NCBI GenBank assembly: GCA_022072405.1
Contig: JAJVHX010000013.1
Coordinates: 1-64,000, forward strand
Direction of reading: 5' to 3'
DNA: 64,000 nt
Origin: Phycisphaerae bacterium
Lineage (GTDB): Bacteria; Planctomycetota; Phycisphaerae; UBA1845; CAIVHJ01
In this document: piece by piece, positions 1 through 9,579 of the stretch
Layout: every line of letters begins with the position of its first letter
Position numbering within the stretch: position 1 is the stretch's first letter
Made by a program: the position numbers and the translations under genes
The notes under the pieces: generated by a model
The model's input: only the letters and a program-made list of their open reading frames with translations
Databases searched by the model: none
Told to the model about the DNA's origin: nothing

Positions 1-2
1 TG

Positions 3-323
3 CTGGCTGATGCCATTCCCTACCTCGAACACGCCCGCCAACTCGACCCGCTCTACCTCACCCCACGCTGGAACCTGGTCCGCCTTTACCAGCAGCTCCG
101 CCGCCAGCCCGACGCCGAAACCCTGCTGCTCGAACTGACCACCCTCACCCCCAACGATCCCCGGCCCTATGCCGAACTGGGCCGGTTGGCGTTCGACATT
201 CACCACGACCCCGCACGGGCCAGAGACTTCTATACCCAGTCCCTGACCATCGATCCCCATCAGCCGGAAATTCAGGAACTCCTCATACGACTAAATACTT
301 CCGCTCCACCCGACAAGCCCTGA
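3..323 (+). CDS. TPR-repeat protein, C-terminal fragment (5' end outside window)
   Basis: The reading frame is open from the first bases of the window and ends with TGA at 321-323, giving the last 106 residues. The sequence reads as helical repeats of tetratricopeptide type: YLEHARQLDPLYLTPRWNL, then YAELGRLAFDIHHDPARARD, and a final FYTQSLTIDPHQPEIQELL. The (A/S)xxxDP spacing is typical of TPRs, which serve as protein-binding scaffolds. The upstream part is missing, so any additional enzymatic or membrane domain cannot be judged. The downstream gene is convergent, with only 13 bp between the stops. TPR assignment is fairly safe; the role is unknown. Confidence 0.7.
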   Translation: MADAIPYLEHARQLDPLYLTPRWNLVRLYQQLRRQPDAETLLLELTTLTPNDPRPYAELGRLAFDIHHDPARARDFYTQSLTIDPHQPEIQELLIRLNTSAPPDKP

Positions 324-336
324 AGAACAGCAGGGG

Positions 337-2064
337 TCAGTCGTAATCGGTACATAAGGATCGTACCGCCGCTTCAAGGGTATCAGCGATATCATCCAGC
401 ATATAAAGTCTAGTGCCGCCTTCAATGTCGTATAATCCATACACCCCTTGCGTGATTAAGTAGTACTCGTAAAAATCATCATCAGGAAAATCACTGTTGG
501 GATCGGGACAGATGAACTCACCATAATAGGCCGGCACACCATTAGAACTGTAGATAATCTCGGTGTAGATAATCTCACATTGGTTTTCCAGATTGCTGTT
601 CATGATCGAAATCCATGCTGAATCCAATGCCGAACCGGACAGAACTCTGGTACCTACATAGCCCTGTGGCATAGATGTTTTGACCCAACCTTGGTTGTAG
701 AGGACATCACTGTCCAATGTGATGAGCGTGTCAAACCCACTGGGTAGATCGAAGCCGAATTGCCAGTCATCGTTGTACCAACTGGTTTGACAGGGCGGGA
801 CATCGATCTCGACGTCGGTGAGTGTGACCGGTTCGACGGCGCCTGATGATTTCCAGTCCATCAACTGCTGCAAGACGTCGGCCCGGATCGCGAAGTTATA
901 ATCCCCTTGACCAACAATACCCGATGAATTGATCCCGATCACCTCGCCAAGATCATTGAATACGGCACTACCACTGGTGCCTGGTGATGTGGGCAGGTCA
1001 TATTGCACCAGCTGCGTGTTGGCGGGAGTGGCCATGTCACTGGAGTCGAAGGGCCGCAGCGCACTGATCGTTCCCTGCAAACAGGTGGTTCGGGGACGCC
1101 ATGCTCCATTCGGATCACCGGTCAAGTCAATGGTCGTTACAATATCACCTGGAAAACCGCAGAGGGACACTTCATCGAACACGTGAAGGGACTGCAAGGT
1201 GTCAGTGCTAGCCAGTTGTAGTGGTAGAAATATTCCTGCCGCTCCAGTGATATGAATGAGGCCGACATCCGGGCCGGGCTGACCGTCAATAAATTGCGGA
1301 TGCGTCCATACTTGGTCTATCGATCGGTAGTAACCGGTTTCATTCTGAATCAACCAGGCAGCGGCACCCGGTTCGGTGAAAAGATCGATCAAGGCTTGGG
1401 TGACGTGGGCATTGGTCGCAAATAAATTGGAATCAACACCGAATGCAGTGGCCGTGAACACAGTCCAATCGCTATAAGCATAGACCAGCCACGTGGCGTT
1501 TTGGATAATCGATACCGGCAGCACGCACTCCATCAACGCTTCGTCGCATTCCTCATAATCGGCACAGGGGCTGCTGGCGGCAGATTCGCAGGTGCCTTGA
1601 GCACATTCTTCGATTCCATTGCAATAGACACCGTCATCGCAATCGAAGTCTTCGTGGCACTCCAAGCAGGAATTGGTCGGTTCGTCGCAGAATTCAGGGA
1701 GATCGCAGGGGGGATCATCTACTACGCATTGACCATCCGTACAGGTTTCGGGTCCGGTACAGAACAGGTTGTCATCGCAATCAGTATCGTCATCGCATAT
1801 ACAATCCCCGGTGGATGAGTCACAGACGAAACCCGGCGTGTCACATTTCAATGGATCGTTCCGGCAGAAATCAGCTGCTTCCGGATCATGCAGCTGACTA
1901 CAGGTGTCAAGCGTACATGGGTCGTGATCGTCACAATCACTATCGATAACACAACCAGTTGATGGAGCAAATTGATTGTTGCCGTTACCTGCGGGTAGTT
2001 GAGTATTTCCACTGCACCCGATGGCCCCGATCGTGAACACCGATATCAATATGCCGATTCTCAT
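337..2064 (-). CDS. Cys-rich lipoprotein with trypsin-like (S1/V8/HtrA-type) serine protease domain
   Basis: A 575-residue exported protein. The ATG at 2064 is preferred over an upstream in-frame ATG (2130) because it puts a short signal peptide at the N-terminus ending in a lipobox-like AIGC (Cys17). Residues about 38-180 are Cys-rich, with repeated DxDCDDxxxCxxxxxC units resembling the Asp/Cys repeats of secreted myxobacterial and planctomycete proteins. From about 185 to 400 lies a chymotrypsin-fold protease: NAHV (His220), GPDVGLIHI (Asp266) and GTSGSAVF (Ser364) form a complete catalytic triad, in the style of V8/HtrA proteases. The remaining C-terminal ~170 residues are unrecognised. 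Probably anchored on the outer side of a membrane and active on proteins. No operon partner is visible. The protease call is strong; the lipid anchor is likely because the -3 residue is Ala rather than Leu. Confidence 0.8.
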   Translation of the reverse strand: MRIGILISVFTIGAIGCSGNTQLPAGNGNNQFAPSTGCVIDSDCDDHDPCTLDTCSQLHDPEAADFCRNDPLKCDTPGFVCDSSTGDCICDDDTDCDDNLFCTGPETCTDGQCVVDDPPCDLPEFCDEPTNSCLECHEDFDCDDGVYCNGIEECAQGTCESAASSPCADYEECDEALMECVLPVSIIQNATWLVYAYSDWTVFTATAFGVDSNLFATNAHVTQALIDLFTEPGAAAWLIQNETGYYRSIDQVWTHPQFIDGQPGPDVGLIHITGAAGIFLPLQLASTDTLQSLHVFDEVSLCGFPGDIVTTIDLTGDPNGAWRPRTTCLQGTISALRPFDSSDMATPANTQLVQYDLPTSPGTSGSAVFNDLGEVIGINSSGIVGQGDYNFAIRADVLQQLMDWKSSGAVEPVTLTDVEIDVPPCQTSWYNDDWQFGFDLPSGFDTLITLDSDVLYNQGWVKTSMPQGYVGTRVLSGSALDSAWISIMNSNLENQCEIIYTEIIYSSNGVPAYYGEFICPDPNSDFPDDDFYEYYLITQGVYGLYDIEGGTRLYMLDDIADTLEAAVRSLCTDYD

Positions 2065-2768
2065 GGTGTACCCCACATAAAAAACGGAGATGACTAGCCC
2101 GATGCGATCCCCAACGTGCAGGCCTATCACAGCCTATCCATCAGTTCACGCACCGGGGCAAGTGATCTCCGCTTTGATGCAGAGACACCGCCCAGTACGC
2201 CTTGATGGATATGCACTGAGGAATATCCTCAGGGTGATAGTTTGCACGTTAAGGCGTTATCTGGTGTGTCCAGATAATCAGGTTGTCAGATCAGGCCAGT
2301 AGCATTCTCCCGGTGATTGGAAACCCGATACACGATACCCCCCATATTACCGCGATCGGGCGAGGGGGCCAACTGATACTTTGCAATCTCACCGCGATCA
2401 CGAATGCATTGTTCTGGGGCAGCGGACTAGGAGGGGATTAGCTTTCCGATTTCCTGATGAATCGTACCGCTGCTGCCAGCAACCTGGCCGATTGCCACGA
2501 TCCCGATACGGCAACAAGTCCATCGGCAATTTGCTATAAGCGACAGGGGAATAACTGTGCCCGTAATCAAAACACAGCAGACCCGGGTACTTACCGGCGC
2601 CAGCACTTCGAGTAGGGGGCAAGAAGGTTTTGAAGTGAAGTTGCGAGATTGAGCGGCATGTAGATATGCACAAATCAAACCTTTACGACGTGCTGGTGTT
2701 ACGTAAGTTATGTATCGTCGGTCAATTTTGTGTGGCTGCTGAATACCGGTGTTGGTAAAATAGGGGTT
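2065..2768. other. Intergenic region without a convincing gene
   Basis: About 700 bp between the protease gene and the first small gene of the integrated element. Open frames here (for example on the minus strand at 2398-2673) have no recognisable sequence, no good ribosome site, and partly mirror the gene at 2769. I looked here for a copy of the tRNA-Phe 3' end that would mark the left end of the integrated element and did not find one. Confidence 0.5.
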
Positions 2769-3128
2769 ATGGAGTGCAAAACACCCACAAAGCGTAAGGT
2801 TGGTCGGCCACGGGGTCGGCAGTATGACGCCATTGTGCAGTTGCGACTGCCCCGTCCGGTGGTGCGGATATTGCGGGTGCTGGCCCATCGTGAAAAGAAA
2901 ACCCTGAACGACCTGATCCGGGGCGCGGTGTCTTACCGGTTGGGTGAGGCGGTGAATGCGATGGCCGAGCGGGCCAACAATCCCGATCTGCCCGACAATT
3001 CGCGGCTGGTGGCCATCGAAATTATGCACATGCTGGCCCGGGCCGGTCTCTATTTGTCTCCGGTGGGGCTGGAAATTGCCCGCTCCAAGGCTCTGGAGGA
3101 AGATCGTAAGAACGCAGGTGAATCATAG
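2769..3128 (+). CDS. Small basic DNA-binding-like protein (AT-hook-like, possible ribbon-helix-helix)
   Basis: About 119 residues from the ATG at 2769; an in-frame upstream start at 2730 is possible but would add 13 unremarkable residues. The N-terminus is very basic with KRKVGRPRGRQ, an AT-hook-like GRPRGR core. It is followed by a beta-strand/helix pattern (AIVQLRLPRPVVRILRVLA, KKTLNDLIRGAVSYRL) reminiscent of ribbon-helix-helix proteins. The C-terminal half is helical. It is the first gene of the co-oriented set leading to the tyrosine recombinase, so a regulatory or accessory role in the integrated element is a reasonable inference. No family is recognised with certainty. Confidence 0.55.
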   Translation: MECKTPTKRKVGRPRGRQYDAIVQLRLPRPVVRILRVLAHREKKTLNDLIRGAVSYRLGEAVNAMAERANNPDLPDNSRLVAIEIMHMLARAGLYLSPVGLEIARSKALEEDRKNAGES

Positions 3129-3227
3129 TACACGGGACGGCGGCTGATCCCCGCCAAGCGTTGCCTGTCCGGTCATTCGACACCACCGGTGACTGGGTAG
3201 GTGACGGCCCGATTAAGGTGGTGGATA

Positions 3228-3659
3228 ATGGATATCGATCGTGAGAAATTGTTTAAGAATGCCCAAAGAGCACTAGATGAATTTCGCGCTGCTGAAAATT
3301 TTCTGCTAAATGGTGGCGATGAAGAAGCATGGAGCGGGCTAGTCGTAAAAGCTAGATTCCGAAAATCGGAGCAAGATTTCTTGGAATGGCGCGATAGAAT
3401 AATTTTAATACTTAGTGACGATCGTATGAGCGACTTTCGTCCAGATAGTGACCAACTCGATATCTTGTTTTTGCTACATAGAGTAAGGCTAACCCAGGTC
3501 GAAATCGAGGCAGGCGTAAAACTCTATCGTCAGAAAGTGGCAAAATCGTTGTCACAACTAGAGAGATTCGGCTATGTACACCGTCCAGACGGAAAACGAT
3601 CTGGCTATGAATTGACCGCAGTTGGCAATGCTTATATTAGAGAATTACAGGTAGCATAA
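3228..3659 (+). CDS. Hypothetical protein with C-terminal winged-helix-like segment
   Basis: About 143 residues from the ATG at 3228; the GTG/ATG candidates just upstream (from 3201) add a short unconserved tail. The N-terminal ~80 residues are helical and charged. Residues about 80-143 read like a MarR/wHTH fold: QLDILFLLHRVRLTQVEIEAGV, LYRQKVAKSLSQLERFGYV, then a wing HRPDGKRSGYELTAVGNAY. The coding sequence is visibly AT-richer than the chromosomal genes around it, consistent with horizontal origin. It sits in the co-directional gene set before the recombinase, so it may regulate the element. Function otherwise unknown. Confidence 0.6.
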   Translation: MDIDREKLFKNAQRALDEFRAAENFLLNGGDEEAWSGLVVKARFRKSEQDFLEWRDRIILILSDDRMSDFRPDSDQLDILFLLHRVRLTQVEIEAGVKLYRQKVAKSLSQLERFGYVHRPDGKRSGYELTAVGNAYIRELQVA

Positions 3660-3807
3660 ACTTCAGAATAATCGTACCCATGTCAAGGCTGGTCAACCAT
3701 CCAGCAAAGAATTTCATTTTTTCACACTAATCACCCACAAGCATATTGAAATCGTGGTACATCTATCCGTAGTGATCGTGCATGTGCACGCTTGGCGGTT
3801 ACTTATC

Positions 3808-3813
3808 GGAGGT
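3808..3813 (+). promoter_or_regulatory. Ribosome binding site GGAGGT for the excisionase-like gene
   Basis: GGAGGT lies 8 bases before the ATG at 3822 and decides this start over the in-frame GTG/ATG candidates upstream. Confidence 0.7.
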
Positions 3814-3821
3814 GTACCCGT

Positions 3822-4079
3822 ATGGATATCAAGCTGTTAAATGTTGCAGAGGTTGCTGAACTATTAGGGATCAGTGATCGCTACGTATGGAAGTTATTGT
3901 TGGCCGGAAAGCTACCGAAACCCATTCACCTCGGACGGGCTACCCGATGGCAATCCAACGAGATTGAGCGGTTTATTGCGGATGGGTGCTCAGAAATTAC
4001 TGATCGTGAAACAGAAGAGCAACTGGTTCCCGTCCATCAAACTGTTGCGGGCCAGAATTACCAGAAAGGAGCGAAATAA
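3822..4079 (+). CDS. Excisionase/AlpA-like helix-turn-helix protein
   Basis: 85 residues with an N-terminal helix-turn-helix of the excisionase/MerR-like (HTH_17) type: LLNVAEVAELLGISDRYVWK, then LLAGKLPKPIHLGRATRWQS and NEIERFIADG. These small proteins bind DNA as recombination directionality factors or as regulators of mobile elements. It overlaps the next gene by one base (TAATG at 4077-4081), so the two are probably translated together. Its position in the set before the tyrosine recombinase supports an Xis- or AlpA-like role. A second HTH protein of the same kind is encoded at 5778, so which one is the true excisionase is open. Confidence 0.75.
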   Translation: MDIKLLNVAEVAELLGISDRYVWKLLLAGKLPKPIHLGRATRWQSNEIERFIADGCSEITDRETEEQLVPVHQTVAGQNYQKGAK

Positions 4080-4384
4080 TGCTTAGACGCAAAAACGACA
4101 ATCCATTGGGACACTGGCGAAACGAACATAAGGTGAAATCGTGGCATATTTTTATGCGTACCCAGTACCTTGAGCCAGGGCTGAGGGATTCCGGAAAAAC
4201 GAATTTCAACAAATGGTTATGTTTGGTCGAATCTGGCCAGCTACCTCCAGGTGAAGTGATCCGTAATCCTTACTACAGATTTCTGACCAATTTCGTTCCA
4301 GCCGAAAACTTGGAGCAACACATCCAATGGCTGAGGGCTCGTGAAGAATTGGGGCTGACTCGACCTAGAAGCCGTGAATCGTAG
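4079..4384 (+). CDS. Hypothetical protein of the integrated element
   Basis: 101 residues, starting at the ATG that shares its A with the stop codon of the excisionase-like gene. Trp- and Arg-rich N-terminus (MLRRKNDNPLGHWRNEHKVK), no signal peptide or membrane segment, and no motif I recognise. The tight overlap with its upstream neighbour and the short gap to the ATPase downstream place it in one operon. Likely a small accessory protein of the element; function unknown. Confidence 0.6.
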   Translation: MLRRKNDNPLGHWRNEHKVKSWHIFMRTQYLEPGLRDSGKTNFNKWLCLVESGQLPPGEVIRNPYYRFLTNFVPAENLEQHIQWLRAREELGLTRPRSRES

Positions 4385-4423
4385 AACAATTAATTGAACG
4401 CCCAACCAATAATGGGATTTTAC

Positions 4424-5773
4424 ATGGCTGGTACGAATTATCCTTTAGTGAGAGAGCCGGGGACTGGGGGGCTGTGCTCCCCACCTCCCCATGACTCCCC
4501 AAATGGCGACGGGGAACATATCTCCCGTCCTGAACTGGAGATAGCTAATATTCCCCGCCTCCCCACTGGTACGCCCCCCTTGTCGCCAGAGGTGGAAGCG
4601 GCGAAACGGTTCTTATCGTCACCACGGCTATTCGATGAACTGGTTAAGGACGTGCAGGCGCTGGGCGTTGTTGGCGAACAAGATATTATCGTTCTGGCCT
4701 ATCTGACTGCAACCGGACGACTCATGGACCAAGCCCTGCACCTGTGTGTGAACGGGGGTTATTCTAGTGGTAAGACCTTTGTAACCGAGCAAGTGTTGAA
4801 GTTGTTCCCGCCGGACGATGTTTTCAAAGCAACCCAGTTGACTCCCAAGCACCTGTTCAATTTGTCCGACGATGAGGCTAAAAGGTACCAGCACAAGATT
4901 ATCTTCATCAAGGAAATGACCAGTTCTGAAGGCGATCTCGGTTTCCGGGAAATGGCCGAATCAGGCGAGGTGAAAAGCCTGTCGGTACGCGACGGGAAAT
5001 CTATTGAAGCCCATGCCTATGGCCCGGTGACCTTCATTGCCACCACGACCCTTCCTCCTGAATTGATCAAAGGTGAGGACGCCAGCCGCTGGATATTTAT
5101 CGATACGGACAGCAGTGAGCAGCAGACCGAAAGTATCATGCAGGACGTCGCGACACGGGCTGCCGATCCCGATGCCTTCGTAAACACCCATACCATCGAC
5201 ACGATTATCCAGAAGCACCATGCGGCACAAATAGCCCTATCTCACCAGTCGGGGGTTAAGGTAGTTATCCCCTTCGCATCATTGATACGGTTACCGGCTG
5301 GCGAACCGCGTAGTCGGCGGCTCCAAAAACAAATACTACGGCTGGTAGAGGTGATCGCCTACCTATGGCAATTCCGGGAGGGTCGGCGAACAAGAACACA
5401 GGAAACAGGACTAACTCTGATTGATGCCGACGCTGAGGACTGGCAAATCGCACTACCCCTAGTCCAGCGTATATATATGCAGAAGCTGGAGGCCAACAGT
5501 TTACTCCAGAATTTTATATCCCAGATTCAAAAAGATGGCCGGGAGAGCTACACCATGCAGGAACTGGTGGACCTCACTGACATCTCAGACACGACGGTCA
5601 GTCGCAGAATTCAATCATTGTCGCCGGGTATGGTCACAACTCAGAATGACGGCAAAACACCCCGCTACCAGTTTCATCTGGAGGCTGGGGTAGAAATCAG
5701 TCAACAACTTCCTACGGTAGAGGATATACGGGTGTACCTGCATACTCGTGGGGAAGTGGGGAATGAGGGATAA
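4424..5773 (+). CDS. P-loop ATPase with C-terminal winged helix, mobile-element type
   Basis: About 449 residues from ATG 4424, which has a weak GGGA upstream; ATG 4412 and TTG 4394 are alternatives. The region coding about residues 45-70 is followed by an AAA-like ATPase core: Walker A GGYSSGKT near residue 111, Walker B-like KIIFIKEM near 158, a sensor-like TFIATTTLP near 202, and an Arg in EDASRWIFID. The C-terminus has a winged-helix-like part (YTMQELVDLTDISDTTVSRR) that could bind DNA. The layout resembles the ATPase/helicase modules of integrative elements, loading or replicating DNA, but no primase domain or origin is visible. Neighbours are small HTH proteins and an integrase. The ATPase call is good; replication or helicase function is an inference. 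Confidence 0.7.
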   Translation: MAGTNYPLVREPGTGGLCSPPPHDSPNGDGEHISRPELEIANIPRLPTGTPPLSPEVEAAKRFLSSPRLFDELVKDVQALGVVGEQDIIVLAYLTATGRLMDQALHLCVNGGYSSGKTFVTEQVLKLFPPDDVFKATQLTPKHLFNLSDDEAKRYQHKIIFIKEMTSSEGDLGFREMAESGEVKSLSVRDGKSIEAHAYGPVTFIATTTLPPELIKGEDASRWIFIDTDSSEQQTESIMQDVATRAADPDAFVNTHTIDTIIQKHHAAQIALSHQSGVKVVIPFASLIRLPAGEPRSRRLQKQILRLVEVIAYLWQFREGRRTRTQETGLTLIDADAEDWQIALPLVQRIYMQKLEANSLLQNFISQIQKDGRESYTMQELVDLTDISDTTVSRRIQSLSPGMVTTQNDGKTPRYQFHLEAGVEISQQLPTVEDIRVYLHTRGEVGNEG

Positions 5774-5777
5774 CGCC

Positions 5778-6191
5778 ATGAATGATAACAACTTATGTTA
5801 CCCACAAGCGAATGGGGAGCCTTGGGGACGTGGGGAAGACCCGGATGATAAGTCGAGCCACACTCCCAGTGAACAGGATGCTGATGGGGATTTAGTAACC
5901 GAGATAATGAAAACATCACCGGATGTCGATCCTCTATCCAAAGGTGGGGACAATGGATTTCCAAACGAGGCAATCACGCGAATAGCTGTCGATATCAAGC
6001 AGATGACTGGTATGTTTCCATTCAGCGTTCGGACATTGCGACGGATGGATTCGGATGGACGGCTGCCAGCCGGATTCAAGCTAGGTGGACGAAAGCTATG
6101 GCGGGTCGTTGACCTGGAACGGTGGGCGGAGTTGGGTTTCCCTGCCCGAACAGATTTTGAACGGCAGGTACGGGCACCCAATATCAATTAG
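5778..6191 (+). CDS. Helix-turn-helix protein (AlpA/excisionase-like)
   Basis: 137 residues from ATG 5778, preceded by GAGG 9 bases upstream; it starts 4 bp after the ATPase stop. The first ~65 residues are polar and low in complexity. The C-terminal ~65 residues contain a MerR/AlpA-like HTH: FPFSVRTLRRMDSDGRLPAG, FKLGGRKLWRVVDLERWAEL. Proteins with this R-x-L-x-R-M-D-x-x-G-x-x-P pattern are common beside integrases and act as excisionase or regulator. It is the last gene before the tyrosine recombinase. Confidence 0.7.
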   Translation: MNDNNLCYPQANGEPWGRGEDPDDKSSHTPSEQDADGDLVTEIMKTSPDVDPLSKGGDNGFPNEAITRIAVDIKQMTGMFPFSVRTLRRMDSDGRLPAGFKLGGRKLWRVVDLERWAELGFPARTDFERQVRAPNIN

Positions 6192-6288
6192 AGGTATATT
6201 GCAAAGCAGCTACCTACCCAACTAGTAGATGGTATTATTGACGATGCAGAATTATTTATCAGACACGAACACAGAGGATAGTTAGATC

Positions 6289-7748
<1,460 letters not shown>

Positions 7749-7777
7749 TAAATGTCGGCACAATGGCCAAGCGAATG

Positions 7778-7806
7778 AGCATATCGGGGCCTGCGTTCAT
7801 CGTCAA
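7778..7806 (-). promoter_or_regulatory. Probable sigma-70 promoter of tRNA-Phe
   Basis: On the minus strand TTGACG (7801-7806) and TATGCT (7778-7783) are separated by exactly 17 bp. The -10 lies 29 bp before the mature tRNA 5' end, a normal leader length. Seen in sequence; activity inferred. Confidence 0.6.
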
Positions 7807-7822
7807 GCTGGTCGTTCTCCGC

Positions 7823-7913
7823 TGTACTGGTATCGTTTGAACCCACTGCAACCCCCAATATGGTGAAGACCGCTCCCTGACGGTCGCGGCTCGGTGAATC
7901 AAATCTAAGTACC
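7823..7913. repeat. Degenerate copy of dispersed inverted-repeat element (family A)
   Basis: About 91 bp related to the elements at 19917, 54138 and 61847. The core at 7864-7886 is identical over 23 bases to the inverse of 54193-54215. The ends keep only the outer GTACT of the inverted repeat, and the flanking octamers match only partly, so this is an old or damaged copy. It sits just upstream of the tRNA-Phe promoter. Confidence 0.7.
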
Positions 7914-7933
7914 TTTCCGGCGCATATGGTCAT

Positions 7934-7962
7934 AAAAAAACCGGCGATCAAAATCGCCGGTT
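7934..7962 (-). terminator. Rho-independent terminator of the pseudopilin gene at 7994
   Basis: Read on the minus strand: stem CCGGCGAT / ATCGCCGG with a 4-base loop, followed by a run of seven T. It lies about 30 bp after the stop of the minus-strand pseudopilin gene. Confidence 0.9.
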
Positions 7963-7993
7963 GTACATTCAGTTGAATATGTCATCAAATCAA

Positions 7994-9100
7994 TTATGGC
8001 CAGACGCAGGTATCGGAGTTCAGATTCCGGTTGGTGGCATAACCACGGTAACCGGGCACCGCGCGATTGGAAGTATAAGGTCCAGGCCAGTAACCAGTCC
8101 ACAAACGGTAGCGCATCCAGGCGATACCGGCGGTACCGGCAGCAGTTAATGTGTAAATGTTGTCACCATCCACGCCGGCCAGCGGCGTCTGAACAAACGC
8201 AGTGGAGCCATCAACCTTGGCGACATTCTGCCCCTCACCCTTCAAGCGACCACCATGATTGGGCGAGTTGAACGGGCGATAGTCTTCCAGATCCGGTTCA
8301 AAGGTGGCGTGTTGTCCGGCCAACGCCAGATGTCCGCCAATACCCGGAGGAGTTCCGGTCTGATCATTAACAAATTCTGGCCAAGTAGTCACCGCACCTG
8401 GAATCCCCGAGACACCGCTACCGGCATAGGTAGAGTTGAAAGCTAAATAATTCGGAGGGGTTCCATCAGCAGTGACACCGGATTTAATGGTGGCATTTTG
8501 GGCTGAATTCTTGAAACCGGCAGGATTTTTATCCGCCAGTAACACCATGCGTTGGTCGAGGCTTTCGCGTGCAATTGCAGAGTTATTGGCAACCGAGAAG
8601 GGCAGTTGATACCCATAGCTCAGATGCCCATAACCCCGGAAATCATAGCTGGTTCGGACATCGGCAGTTTCATCAGGGATATCTTCGTCGCTGCTGGGAC
8701 AGACGAAAATTTTGGCGGATAACTGGCTGGTGCGAACCAGCAACCACAATGCCCGGGAATTGGAGATGGTATATCCCTGAACCACATTCTGATCGGAGCT
8801 GATCTTGTCGCGGGGCACTGCAGACACGCCGCCCATGGAAGTTAACATTTCCGTAGTGGTTCCTGGCAGTCGCAGGGGATAGCTGCTGACCGTTGGCCAT
8901 TCGTCGTTGTTGTCGAAGGCGTAAGTTTTACAGGCTTTGGTGATACCGCTGATGTTCTGGCCGCAAATGCCGCGTTTGGCTGATTCACGCGCCTTGGCCA
9001 AGCTGGGCAGCAGAATCGCGATCAACAGGGCGATGATCGCCACCACGACCAGCAGTTCAATGAGCGTAAACGCCCACCGGGTTCTGAGTCTTGCCAACAT
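7994..9100 (-). CDS. Pseudopilin-like protein of the planctomycete H-X9-DG type
   Basis: 368 residues. The ATG at 9100 is chosen because GGAGGAG sits right before it; a further in-frame ATG at 9112 would overlap that site. The N-terminus is a classic prepilin signal, TRWA then [20 protein letters not shown], with Glu5 of the mature protein and a ~20-residue membrane helix for assembly into a pilus-like fibre. Near the C-terminus, NHGGRLKGEGQNVAKVDG fits the H-X9-DG signature of the planctomycete DUF1559-like pseudopilin group. The body is a ~300-residue secreted domain of unknown ligand. It is divergent from the sigma factor gene at 9580 and ends at a strong terminator. Processing would need a prepilin peptidase not present in this window. 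Confidence 0.88.
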   Translation of the reverse strand: MLARLRTRWAFTLIELLVVVAIIALLIAILLPSLAKARESAKRGICGQNISGITKACKTYAFDNNDEWPTVSSYPLRLPGTTTEMLTSMGGVSAVPRDKISSDQNVVQGYTISNSRALWLLVRTSQLSAKIFVCPSSDEDIPDETADVRTSYDFRGYGHLSYGYQLPFSVANNSAIARESLDQRMVLLADKNPAGFKNSAQNATIKSGVTADGTPPNYLAFNSTYAGSGVSGIPGAVTTWPEFVNDQTGTPPGIGGHLALAGQHATFEPDLEDYRPFNSPNHGGRLKGEGQNVAKVDGSTAFVQTPLAGVDGDNIYTLTAAGTAGIAWMRYRLWTGYWPGPYTSNRAVPGYRGYATNRNLNSDTCVWP

Positions 9101-9579
9101 AATCTCCTCCATTCAAATGAAATAACCGAAATAAGACCAATACCTGATCTTATCCGAAAACGACCCTCGGCGTGAAGTTTATCCCTAAACAAATAGGAAT
9201 TTCAGACTCTAATTTTCATACAGTGACCAACAATAGTTACGGTGCGAAATCAACAATCTCCCTGATAATCGTCGAGAATTTTAATTTATTAGAGGGGGGC
9301 CTATAATGTTGTAACTAATTATTTATAAGCTAATTATGGATTTCGTATTTCCAGGAAAATCATCAATGGCATATTTAGTTATTTCATGGTTCAGCGGTGG
9401 GTTAAAGTGTATATCTTAATTAATATCAATAGTTTATGGTTGTAAAGTGATTGATATTGGCCTGTAACTGTTGAGTATTCAGGGAGTTGCTCGATTTAAG
9501 CCGGATAGAACGCTAGGCTTATAGGTAGCAGCGCAACCGGCGGTCGCAGTATGACTGATCATTTCGCTATTGGTTAAAA
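9101..9579. other. AT-rich divergent intergenic region
   Basis: About 480 bp between divergent genes, strikingly AT-rich compared with its surroundings, especially 9180-9480. It must hold the start signals for the pseudopilin (minus) and the sigma factor (plus), but I cannot assign one promoter with confidence. No coding frame and no clear inverted repeat were seen. Confidence 0.5.

Noticed and set aside
2427-3029. 200-codon minus-strand open frame overlapping the small gene at 2769
   Set aside because: It mirrors the plus-strand gene, has no recognisable motif and no ribosome site; treated as a shadow frame.
2065-3227. Left attachment site of the tRNA-Phe element
   Set aside because: I read this region for a repeat of the tRNA 3' end and found only matches of about 6-7 bases, which is chance level.
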